64,000 nucleotides of DNA from Pelomonas sp937871895 (lineage in GTDB: Bacteria > Pseudomonadota > Gammaproteobacteria > Burkholderiales > Burkholderiaceae_C), in NCBI RefSeq assembly GCF_046348265.1, contig NZ_JAXMEO010000005.1. One strand, given 5' to 3'. Shown in pieces: positions 8,144 through 16,000 of the stretch; the first letter of the stretch is position 1; each line of letters begins with the position of its first letter. The notes beneath the pieces are model-generated. The model did no database searches. It was given only the letters and a program-made list of their open reading frames with translations, and was not told the DNA's origin. The position numbers and the translations under genes were made by a program.

Positions 8144-9229
8144 ATGCGCCTGTCCCGCCTTGCTTCCTTCGTCGCCACCCTGGCTTTGAGCCCCCTGGCC
8201 TGGGCCGGCTTCTCGCCGCTGTCTGGGCAGGAGGTCTTGCAGCAGTTCAACCTGGTCGCCCTGAGCGGCGGCACCAGCGCCACGCACGTGCACGGCCGGG
8301 GCTGGATCGGGGGCAACTTCGTGGCCAACTCGGGCGCCGAGTTCGCCAATGACACCCCGATCCCGACCTCCAACTACGCGGCCCTCACGGTGACGGGCAG
8401 CCTGACGGGTACCCAGGTCACGGTCAACAACAATGGCTCGGCGGCAGTCGGCTTGGTGGCGGGCGGCAATATCAGCACCACCAACCAGTCGATCGTGAAC
8501 AACGGTGGCGGTGCGGTCAATGGCAATGCCAGCAACATCACCTTCAATGGCGGAAAGGCCTATGTTGGCGGCACAACCACCAACGTGAACTTCAACGGCG
8601 GCCGCGCCACCACGCTGGCGTCCGACGCCAAGTTGCAAAGCGCCTACGACGCAGCCACCTCGACCGACATGAAGGCGGTCATGTCCGGCCTGTCCAACCA
8701 GCTCGCCGCGCTCAATGCCAACAGCACGGTGGCCATGTCGGGCAGCAAGGCCATCTTCACGGCTGTGGCCGGCGCCGATGGCCGCGCGGTGTTCAACCTG
8801 AACGGCGCGCTGGGCACCACGGTGTTCGGGGCCACCGAGTTCGAGTTCAACCTCGGCAGCGCCACCTCCTTCATCTTCAACACCGACTTGACCAGCGTCA
8901 CCGTCGGTGCCAACTTCCTGGGTGGCAGCGCCACGGGCCTGCTGGCCAACGCGGCGGTCTGGAACTTCAACAAGGCCACCAGCCTGAACGTGAACGCCCA
9001 GTTCGGCGGCACCATCCTGGCGACCAATGCGGCCTTCAAGAACACCGCCGACATCGAAGGCTCGGTGATCGTGAACACCCTCAACAGCACGGGCAACCAG
9101 ATCCACCTGTACTCGTTCACCGGCAATGTGGGCGGTGGCTCCAACAAGGTGCCTGAGCCTGAGTCCCTGGCCCTGGTGGGCCTGGCCCTGGCCTGCGCGG
9201 CGTTGGCGCGCCGCCGTCAGCGCGTTTGA
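8144..9229 (+). CDS. PEP-CTERM choice-of-anchor A family surface protein
   Basis: A 361-residue exported protein. It has a signal peptide (MRLSRLASFVATLALSPLAWA), a domain beginning FSPLSGQEVLQQFNLVALSGG with HVHGRGWIGGNF (choice-of-anchor A module, residues about 25-300), a beta-helix-like Asn/Gly/Thr-rich stretch, and a C-terminal PEP-CTERM sorting signal: VPEPESLALVGLALACAAL followed by ARRRQRV. Such proteins are processed by exosortase and usually associate with exopolysaccharide or biofilm matrix. The stop overlaps the start of the TPR gene by four bases (TTGA), so the two are coupled. The exosortase itself is not in the window. Confidence 0.88.
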   Translation: MRLSRLASFVATLALSPLAWAGFSPLSGQEVLQQFNLVALSGGTSATHVHGRGWIGGNFVANSGAEFANDTPIPTSNYAALTVTGSLTGTQVTVNNNGSAAVGLVAGGNISTTNQSIVNNGGGAVNGNASNITFNGGKAYVGGTTTNVNFNGGRATTLASDAKLQSAYDAATSTDMKAVMSGLSNQLAALNANSTVAMSGSKAIFTAVAGADGRAVFNLNGALGTTVFGATEFEFNLGSATSFIFNTDLTSVTVGANFLGGSATGLLANAAVWNFNKATSLNVNAQFGGTILATNAAFKNTADIEGSVIVNTLNSTGNQIHLYSFTGNVGGGSNKVPEPESLALVGLALACAALARRRQRV

Positions 9230-12054
9230 CTCGAGCGCGAGCTCCCTTTGCTGCGCTGCTGCTGAGCGGCCTGCTGGCCGGCGCAGCGCTCGCTGCCAAC
9301 CTGCCAGTCACCGAACGCAACCGCGAGCTGGCCGGCAGCTTCTTCGGCAAGGCCGAAGCCTGCTGGGACAAGCGCGACCTGGCCTGTGCGCTGGAGAACG
9401 TCCGCAAGGCGCTGGTCACCGACCCCGACATGCTGCTGGCCCATGTGCTGCTGGGCCGGGTGCTGCTGGCCGGCGGCAATGCCGCCGGGGCCGAAGCGGC
9501 GGTGGAGCGTTCCTTCAAGCTCGGCATCGACCCGGGTGAGCTGGCTCCCACGCTGGCCGAAGCCCAGCTGCTGCAAGGCAAGCACCGCGCCCTGTTGACC
9601 GACGCGCGGCTCGACCCGGCGCGCTACGCCGCTGGCGTGCAGCGCCAGCTCAGCCTGATCCGCGCCCGCGCCCACCTGGAGATGGGCGCGTCTGACGCCG
9701 GCCTCGCCCTGCTGGAGCCCCTGCGCAAGGCCGAGCCCGAGTCCCCCGAACTTGCGCTGGCCGAGCTGCCGTTGCGCCTGCAACTCGGCCAGCTCCCGCA
9801 GGCCATGGCTCTGGCCGAGCTGGCGCTCAAGCGCGAGCCCCAATCCGCCGAGGCGCGCTTTGCACGCGCCCTGGTGCTGCAGGCCCGGCAGGACCCCAAG
9901 GCCGCCGAGGCCTTCGACCAGGTGCTGGCCGTTGACCCGGACCACCTGGAGGCGCGCCTGGTGCGCTTGCAGATGCACGCCGCGCAGGGCGAATGGGACG
10001 CCGTGCGCGCCTCGCTCAAGCTCGTGCCCACCGCCAAGGCGGCGGACCCGCGCGTGCTGTACTTCCATGCGCAAGACGCCGCCCAGCGCGGCGACAGCAA
10101 GGCCCTCACCACCCACCTGCGCAAGATCGCCGAGCAGATCGACGCCCAGCCCGAGGCCTTGCTGCGCTACCGGCCGCAGATGCTGCTGCTCACCGGCCTC
10201 GCGCACTTCGGCCTCGGCGAGCTGGACGCCGCCAAGCGCGCCTTCGAGATCTACCGCGACAGCCGTGGCGGCTCGGGCGAGGCCACGCAGTTGCTGGCCC
10301 AGCTCTACCTCAACCAGAAGCAAACGGACGCCGGCATTGCCGCGCTGGAGGCGCATTTGCGCGCCCGCCCCACCGATGCCAAGGCCCTGCGCCTGCTCGG
10401 CCAGGCCAAGCTGTCTGCCGGCCAGCCGCAACAGGCCGCCACGCTGATGCGCGAGGCTCTGGCCGGCCAGGACCGCCCCGAGTTCCAGGCCGTGCTGGCC
10501 CAGAGCCTGCTGCGCATGGGCCAATCGGCTGATGCCCTCAAGGCCCTGCAAGCGGCGGTGCGCAAGGAGCCCGCGCGCATCGAGTTCGGTCTGCAGCTGG
10601 CCGAAGCCCTGCTCGACACCGGCGATGCCAAGGGCGCGCAAGCGCCGCTGGTGGACCTGGCCCGGCGCTTCCCCGCCGACGCCCGCATCCCCATGCTGCT
10701 GGGGCGCCAACGCCTGATGCTGAATGACCTGGCCGGCGCCCAGCAGGCCTTCGAGACTGCGCTCAAGTTGCAGCCCGCCCTCACCGCCGGCAAGCTCATG
10801 CTCGCGCGCGTTGAGGTCGATCAAGGCCGAACGGATGCCGCCGTGGCGCGCCTCACGGCCATGCTCAAGGCCGACGAGAGCGCCGTCGATGTCTGCCTGG
10901 AGCTGGCCGCGATTGACGACGCGCGCGGCCGTCTGAAGGACGCCTTGGGCTGGCTCGACCGCGCCATGGCCAAAGCCGCCGCACGCGACCAGCGCCCCTT
11001 TGCCGCCAAGGTCGAGCTGCTGATGCGGCGCGGCCGGCCGGTCGAGGCGCGCGCCGCCGCCAAGGAACTGCTGGCGCGGGCGCCCGATGACTTCGATGCC
11101 CTGGTGCTGGCCGCCCGCGCGGCGCTGGCCAGCAACGATGTGGCGGCCGCGCGCCCCTGGCTGGCGGTCGCTGCCAAGCAAGTGGGGCAGGACGCCACGA
11201 CCCAGTGGCTGGTGGCCCGCTTGCAGGTCAACGCCCGTGACTACCAGGCCGCGTCCGACCTGCTCGACAAGGCCCTCCAGAGCCAGCCCGGCTCCATCGC
11301 GCTGCATTCCCTCAAGGTCGAGACCGACCTGCGCCTCGGGCGCCTCGACGCCGCCGAGCAGCGCGCCCGCCAGGTCGCCAAGGACCGGCCGAACGACGCG
11401 CAGGCGCAGAGCCTGCTGGGCCAGGTCGGCGTGGTCAAGGGTGATGCCAACCTCGCGCTTGATGCCCTGCGCAAGGCCCACGCCACGTCACCCAGCAGCG
11501 AGAGCCTGCTGCGCCTCTACGCCGCCCAGCTCAACCCCACGCGCGACCCCGCCCCCCAGCTCGCCATGCTGGAGCAATGGCTCACCAAGCGGCCCGACGA
11601 CGCCGTGGTGCGCAACGCGCTCGCCGAGTCGCTCGTCATGTTTCAGCGCCTGCCCCAGGCGCGCGACCACTACGAACGCCTGCTCAAGCAGACCGGCTCC
11701 AACGCCGTGCGCAACAACCTCGCCGAGGTGCTGCTGCGCCTCAACGACCCGCGCGCCCTGGCCCTGGCCAACGAGGCCGTTGCACGCGAACCCAACAACC
11801 CCAATGTGCTCGACACCGCTGGCTGGGCGCATGCCGAAGCAGGCCAGCTGGACCGTGCCCTCGCCCTGCTGCGCGATGCCCGCCTGCGCCAGCCCGGCGC
11901 TGCCAACATCCGCTACCACCTGGCCGCCGTGCTGGCGCGCAAGGGCAAGCGCGACGAAGCACTCGCGGAGCTGCGCGCCGCGCTGGCCAGCCCCGAGGGC
12001 CTCGCCGACCGCGTGGCCGCCGAAGCCTTGCTGGGCACGCTCCAGACCCGTTGA
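9226..12054 (+). CDS. PrsT-like PEP-CTERM-system TPR-repeat protein
   Basis: A 942-residue secreted or periplasmic protein with a signal peptide (MTRARAPFAALLLSG, then LLAGAALA) followed by about 20 degenerate tetratricopeptide repeats running to the C terminus (for example ALRLLGQAKLSAGQPQQA and LNVLDTAGW-type repeats near the end). Length and composition match PrsT proteins of PEP-CTERM/exopolysaccharide loci (about 900 residues). The start is a TTG overlapping the stop of the PEP-CTERM gene (TTGA), which makes translational coupling likely. In other species prsT sits in an exopolysaccharide cluster with exosortase and prsK/prsR; here it is paired with a substrate protein instead. A generic TPR scaffold is the alternative. 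Confidence 0.75.
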   Translation: MTRARAPFAALLLSGLLAGAALAANLPVTERNRELAGSFFGKAEACWDKRDLACALENVRKALVTDPDMLLAHVLLGRVLLAGGNAAGAEAAVERSFKLGIDPGELAPTLAEAQLLQGKHRALLTDARLDPARYAAGVQRQLSLIRARAHLEMGASDAGLALLEPLRKAEPESPELALAELPLRLQLGQLPQAMALAELALKREPQSAEARFARALVLQARQDPKAAEAFDQVLAVDPDHLEARLVRLQMHAAQGEWDAVRASLKLVPTAKAADPRVLYFHAQDAAQRGDSKALTTHLRKIAEQIDAQPEALLRYRPQMLLLTGLAHFGLGELDAAKRAFEIYRDSRGGSGEATQLLAQLYLNQKQTDAGIAALEAHLRARPTDAKALRLLGQAKLSAGQPQQAATLMREALAGQDRPEFQAVLAQSLLRMGQSADALKALQAAVRKEPARIEFGLQLAEALLDTGDAKGAQAPLVDLARRFPADARIPMLLGRQRLMLNDLAGAQQAFETALKLQPALTAGKLMLARVEVDQGRTDAAVARLTAMLKADESAVDVCLELAAIDDARGRLKDALGWLDRAMAKAAARDQRPFAAKVELLMRRGRPVEARAAAKELLARAPDDFDALVLAARAALASNDVAAARPWLAVAAKQVGQDATTQWLVARLQVNARDYQAASDLLDKALQSQPGSIALHSLKVETDLRLGRLDAAEQRARQVAKDRPNDAQAQSLLGQVGVVKGDANLALDALRKAHATSPSSESLLRLYAAQLNPTRDPAPQLAMLEQWLTKRPDDAVVRNALAESLVMFQRLPQARDHYERLLKQTGSNAVRNNLAEVLLRLNDPRALALANEAVAREPNNPNVLDTAGWAHAEAGQLDRALALLRDARLRQPGAANIRYHLAAVLARKGKRDEALAELRAALASPEGLADRVAAEALLGTLQTR

Positions 12055-12069
12055 TCGCAGCGGCTTGGC

Positions 12070-12381
12070 CTAGATCGCCAAGGCCGTCGTCGACTTCACC
12101 TCCTCCATCACCGCATAGGCCCGCGTCTCGCGCACCCATCCCAAGGCCCGACAGGCTCCTGGCAGCACCTCGATGAAGACCAGCATGGCGGCGCCGAGCT
12201 TGGCGGGGTTGAGGCGCGCCTCGTAGCCAAGGATGTAGCCCTCGCGCGTGAGGCGCTTGACGCGCTCCAGCACGGCGGTGGGCGAGAGGTGCACGGCTTC
12301 CGCCAGCTTGAGGTTGGAGATGCGCCCGTCCTGCTGCAGCACGCGCAGGATGCGGGCGTCGATCTTGTCAATGTCGGGCAT
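12070..12381 (-). CDS. Lrp/AsnC-type regulator of putA, with internally deleted effector domain
   Basis: Only 103 residues instead of about 155-160. Residues 1-60 form an intact Lrp/AsnC winged HTH (DKIDARILRVLQQDGRISN, HLSPTAVLERVKRLTREGYI). The RAM effector domain begins normally (AAMLVFIEVL) but jumps after about residue 75 to the family's C-terminal end VRETRAYAVMEEVKSTTALAI, so about 55 residues in the middle are absent, in frame. DNA binding may survive; ligand sensing and oligomer contacts should be damaged. It is divergent from putA across an 88-base gap with a perfect palindrome, the usual arrangement for a PutR-like proline regulator. It may be a minimal regulator or an inactivated one. 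Confidence 0.75.
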   Translation of the reverse strand: MPDIDKIDARILRVLQQDGRISNLKLAEAVHLSPTAVLERVKRLTREGYILGYEARLNPAKLGAAMLVFIEVLPGACRALGWVRETRAYAVMEEVKSTTALAI

Positions 12382-12409
12382 CTGGAGGATTCTCCGGAGC
12401 GCTTGCGAA

Positions 12410-12430
12410 ATGCCGAATTCAATTCGGCAT
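12410..12430. promoter_or_regulatory. perfect palindromic operator between regulator and putA
   Basis: ATGCCGAATT at 12410-12419, a central C at 12420, and the exact inverse AATTCGGCAT at 12421-12430. It is 29 bases upstream of the regulator start and 40 bases upstream of putA, where an Lrp-type protein would control both genes. Symmetry and position are direct observations; the binding protein is inferred. Confidence 0.75.
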
Positions 12431-12469
12431 CGGCCTGCCTAGAGTGCGGAGACTCACCGGAGTTGCCCG

Positions 12470-15400
12470 ATGTTCCCTTGCCCGCCCGAAGCCCAGCGCC
12501 TGCCCGACCCCTGCCGCGACGAGGCCGCCGTCGTGGCCGCTTTGCAGCAGCGAATTCAGGGCCGCATCGACTGGACCGCGCTGCAGGCGGAGGCCGCGCC
12601 GTGGGTCGAAGCCGTGCGTGCGCATCCGGCGCCGTTCTGGGCGCTGGAATCGCTGCTGCGCGAGTACCCGATCAGCAGCAGCGAGGGCCTGGCTTTGATG
12701 CGCCTTGCAGAGAGCCTGCTGCGGGTGCCGGACACGCCCACGGCCGTCGCGCTCACGGCCGACCAACTGGGCCGTGCGGCTTTTGATACCGACGGCGACG
12801 GCCCTCACAAGCTGTTGGCCGCGCTGGCCAGCTCGGCCATCCAGTTCTCCAAGCAACTGCTGCCCGGCGCGCAGGACGAAGGCGGCCTGCTCAAGCGCCT
12901 CGGGGCGCAGACCGTGGTGGCCGCCACCGTGCGCGCCATCCAGCTGCTGGGCCGGCAGTTCGTGCTCGGGCGCAGCATCGCTGAAGCGCAGGCTGAAGCC
13001 GCTGCAGCGCGTCGCGAGGCCACGCAGCTGCGCTTCAGCTTCGACATGCTGGGCGAGGGCGCACGCACCGAGGCGGATGCCGAGCGCTACCTGGCCAGCT
13101 ATGCCGCCGCCTTGCGCGCGCTGGCCCGCAAGCAGGGCGCCGCCGGCCCGGAAGGCTCGGACGGCATCTCGATCAAGCTCAGTGCGCTCTTCAGCCGCTA
13201 CGAGGTGCTGCAGCGCGAGCGCGTCTTTGCCACGCTGCTGCCGCGCGTCTGGCAACTCGTGCAGCTCGCCGCCGAGGCGGACCTCAACCTCACGCTTGAT
13301 GCCGAGGAAGCCGAACGGCTGGAGCTTTCGCTCGATGTCTTTGACGCCCTGGCTGCGCGCATCGCCGCCGAGCACCCCGCGTGGCGCGGCTTTGGCCTCG
13401 CGGTGCAGGCCTACCAGACGCGGGCGCTCGCGGTGATCGAGCACGTAGCCGCTACGGCACGGCGCCCGGGGCTGCGCTTCATGGTGCGGCTGGTCAAGGG
13501 CGCCTACTGGGATGCCGAGATCAAGCGCGCGCAAGAGGCCGGTCTGCCCGGCTACCCGGTCTTCACGCACAAGGCCCATACCGACCTCAGCTACCTGGCC
13601 TGCGCGGCCGCGCTGATCGAGCAGCAGGGCGTGATCTACCCGCAGTTCGCCACGCACAACGCGGCCACGCTGGCGGCAGTTGTGCAGATGGCGCACGCCG
13701 CCCAAGCCCGATTCGAGCTGCAGCGCCTGCATGGCATGGGCGAGGGCATCTACCGCGAGTTCAGCAAGACGCACCCTACTGTGCCCGTGCGCGTCTACGC
13801 CCCGGTGGGCGAGCACCGCGACCTGCTGGCTTACCTCGTGCGGCGGCTGTTGGAGAACGGCGCGAATTCGTCCTTCGTGCATCAGCTGTCCGACCCCGAG
13901 GTGCCGGTGGCGCAACTGCTCGGCGCGCCCTTGCCGCAGCCGAGCCCTGGCCTGCGCTTGCCGGTTCAGCTCTTTGAGCGCGACGGCCGTGCCAACTCGA
14001 CGGGGCTCGACCTCGCCGAGCCCACGGCCCGTGCGGCCTTGCAGACTGCGCTGCAGACGGCAGTGACCGAGCCCATCGCGGAGGCCACCGCCGTCGCGAT
14101 CGACCGCGCGATGGCGACCCTGCAAGCCGCCGCACCCGCCTGGGCCGCACGCCCTGTGGCCCAGCGCGCCGCCTGCCTACGCCGCGCGGCCGAACTGCTC
14201 GACGCCCAGCTGCCCGCCTTCTGCGCCCGTCTGACGCTCGAAGCCGGCAAGACCGCGGCGGACGCCATCGCCGAGGTGCGCGAGGCGGTGGACTTCCTGC
14301 GCTACTACGCAGGCCAGGCCGAGCAGGGGGCCGCGCTGATGCAAGGCCGAGGCGTCTTCGTCTGCATCTCGCCCTGGAACTTCCCGCTTGCCATCTTTGC
14401 GGGCCAGGTGGCTGCGGCGCTGGTGGCCGGCAATGCCGTGGCCGCCAAGCCGGCCGAGCAAACGCCCGCCGTGGCGCGGGCGATGGTGGCGCTGCTGCAC
14501 GAGGCTGGCGTGCCGCCCGAGGCGCTGCAATTGCTGCACGGCCCCGGCGAACGTGTGGGCGCCGCGCTGGTGGCGCACCCGGCTTGCGCGGGCGTGTGCT
14601 TCACGGGCTCCACCGCCGTGGCTCAGCACATCCATCGCGCGCTGGCGGCTGGCACACCGCGCCCGTTGATCGCCGAGACCGGCGGCCTCAACGCCATGGT
14701 CGTGGACTCGACGGCCCTGCCCGAGCAGGTCGTCGATGCCGTGTTGCAAAGCGCCTTCCGCTCCGCCGGTCAGCGCTGCTCGGCGCTGCGCCTGCTGTGC
14801 GTGCACGAGGCCATGGCCGACCGCTTGATCGAGATGCTGCGCGGCGCGATGGCCGAGCTGCGCGTGGGGGACGCAGCACGCTTCGATACCGACGTCGGCC
14901 CCCTGATCGATGACGAGGCCCACGCCCATATCGCCCGCCACGTCGAACGCCTGCGGCGCGAGGCGAGCTTGATCGCCGAGTCACCCCTCGCCGATGCACA
15001 CCCGCGCTTGCTGGCCCCCATCGCCTTCGAAATCGAACGCATCGTCGCCCTGCGCGAAGAGATCTTCGGCCCCGTGCTGCACGTGCTGCGCTGGCAGGGC
15101 GAGCCGGAGCGCGTGATCGAACAGATCAATGCCCTGGGCTACGGCCTCACGCTCGGCCTGCAGACCCGCATCGACAGCCGCGCCGAACGCCTCGCCAGCC
15201 TCGCCCGCGTCGGCAACGTCTACGTCAACCGCAACATCGTCGGCGCCGTGGTCGGCGTGCAGCCCTTTGGCGGCGAAGGCCTCTCGGGCACCGGCCCCAA
15301 GGCCGGCGGGCCGCACTACCTGCGCCGCTTCGTGGCCGAGCCGCACATCGACGCGCCGGCCCCGCCCCTGCGGCTCGACGGCCGCGCCGAGGCGTCGGCA

Positions 15401-16000
15401 ATCGCCGCCGATGGGGCATGGAGCCAGACCCCGCTGGCCGAGCGCATCGCCCTGCTGCGCCGCGCGGCCGATGCGCTGGGCGCCGCCACGGCCTCGGAGC
15501 TGCACACCCTCCTCACGGTCGCTCAGGCGCAGTTCGCTGAGCAAGCGCTGCCCGGCCCCACCGGCGAGCGCAACACGCTGCGCCACCGCGCACGCGGCAG
15601 CTTTGCTGTGCTGGGTCGTGGCGATGCCGGCCTCGCGGCCGTGGTGAGCGCGCTCGCGGCCGGCAACAGCGTCCACTGGCTCGGTGGCGACGAGCACGCG
15701 CGCCAGGCCTTGCTGGGTGCTGGCTTGCCGGCGGATGCACTGACACTGCTGCCCGATGCCGCCCTGCCAGGCGTGCTCGCCGCACCACAGCTCGCCGGCG
15801 TGGCGCTCGCGTCGTCAGATCCGGACGCCGCCCATGCGCTATCTCTCGCACTGGCCGCCCGCCCCGGCGCCATCCTGCCACTCGTGACGGCTGCCGGCCA
15901 CGTGCAGCAGCTCTACCGCTTCACCGCTGAGCAGACCCTGACGGTCAACACGGCCGCAGCGGGCGGGAACGCGGCGCTGCTGGCGGGGTCTACTCAATGA
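12470..16000 (+). CDS. putA: bifunctional proline dehydrogenase / L-glutamate gamma-semialdehyde dehydrogenase
   Basis: Oxidises proline to glutamate in two steps. The 1176-residue protein has a PRODH barrel (about 130-450; DGISIKLSALFSRYE, MVRLVKGAYWDAEIKRAQE, FATHNAAT) and an ALDH domain (about 540-980; FVCISPWNFPLAIF, LIAETGGLNAM, and the catalytic Cys in SAGQRCSALRLLC), then a C-terminal ALDH-like domain (about 1000-1170). The N-terminal ribbon-helix-helix DNA-binding domain of E. coli PutA is missing, so regulation must be external, consistent with the divergent Lrp-type gene. The ATG at 12470 lies 40 bases after the palindrome. The gene ends convergently with the GH39 gene, overlapping by 11 bases. 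Confidence 0.96.
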   Translation: MFPCPPEAQRLPDPCRDEAAVVAALQQRIQGRIDWTALQAEAAPWVEAVRAHPAPFWALESLLREYPISSSEGLALMRLAESLLRVPDTPTAVALTADQLGRAAFDTDGDGPHKLLAALASSAIQFSKQLLPGAQDEGGLLKRLGAQTVVAATVRAIQLLGRQFVLGRSIAEAQAEAAAARREATQLRFSFDMLGEGARTEADAERYLASYAAALRALARKQGAAGPEGSDGISIKLSALFSRYEVLQRERVFATLLPRVWQLVQLAAEADLNLTLDAEEAERLELSLDVFDALAARIAAEHPAWRGFGLAVQAYQTRALAVIEHVAATARRPGLRFMVRLVKGAYWDAEIKRAQEAGLPGYPVFTHKAHTDLSYLACAAALIEQQGVIYPQFATHNAATLAAVVQMAHAAQARFELQRLHGMGEGIYREFSKTHPTVPVRVYAPVGEHRDLLAYLVRRLLENGANSSFVHQLSDPEVPVAQLLGAPLPQPSPGLRLPVQLFERDGRANSTGLDLAEPTARAALQTALQTAVTEPIAEATAVAIDRAMATLQAAAPAWAARPVAQRAACLRRAAELLDAQLPAFCARLTLEAGKTAADAIAEVREAVDFLRYYAGQAEQGAALMQGRGVFVCISPWNFPLAIFAGQVAAALVAGNAVAAKPAEQTPAVARAMVALLHEAGVPPEALQLLHGPGERVGAALVAHPACAGVCFTGSTAVAQHIHRALAAGTPRPLIAETGGLNAMVVDSTALPEQVVDAVLQSAFRSAGQRCSALRLLCVHEAMADRLIEMLRGAMAELRVGDAARFDTDVGPLIDDEAHAHIARHVERLRREASLIAESPLADAHPRLLAPIAFEIERIVALREEIFGPVLHVLRWQGEPERVIEQINALGYGLTLGLQTRIDSRAERLASLARVGNVYVNRNIVGAVVGVQPFGGEGLSGTGPKAGGPHYLRRFVAEPHIDAPAPPLRLDGRAEASAIAADGAWSQTPLAERIALLRRAADALGAATASELHTLLTVAQAQFAEQALPGPTGERNTLRHRARGSFAVLGRGDAGLAAVVSALAAGNSVHWLGGDEHARQALLGAGLPADALTLLPDAALPGVLAAPQLAGVALASSDPDAAHALSLALAARPGAILPLVTAAGHVQQLYRFTAEQTLTVNTAAAGGNAALLAGSTQ

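Noticed and set aside
9217..11481. 754-codon minus-strand open frame opposite the PrsT-like gene
   Set aside because: Shadow of the Ala/Leu-rich TPR coding strand; composition is Gly/Gln/Leu-rich noise with no motif.
12419..14125. 568-codon minus-strand open frame opposite putA
   Set aside because: Opposite strand of the PRODH domain, which has all its motifs; no independent similarity seen.
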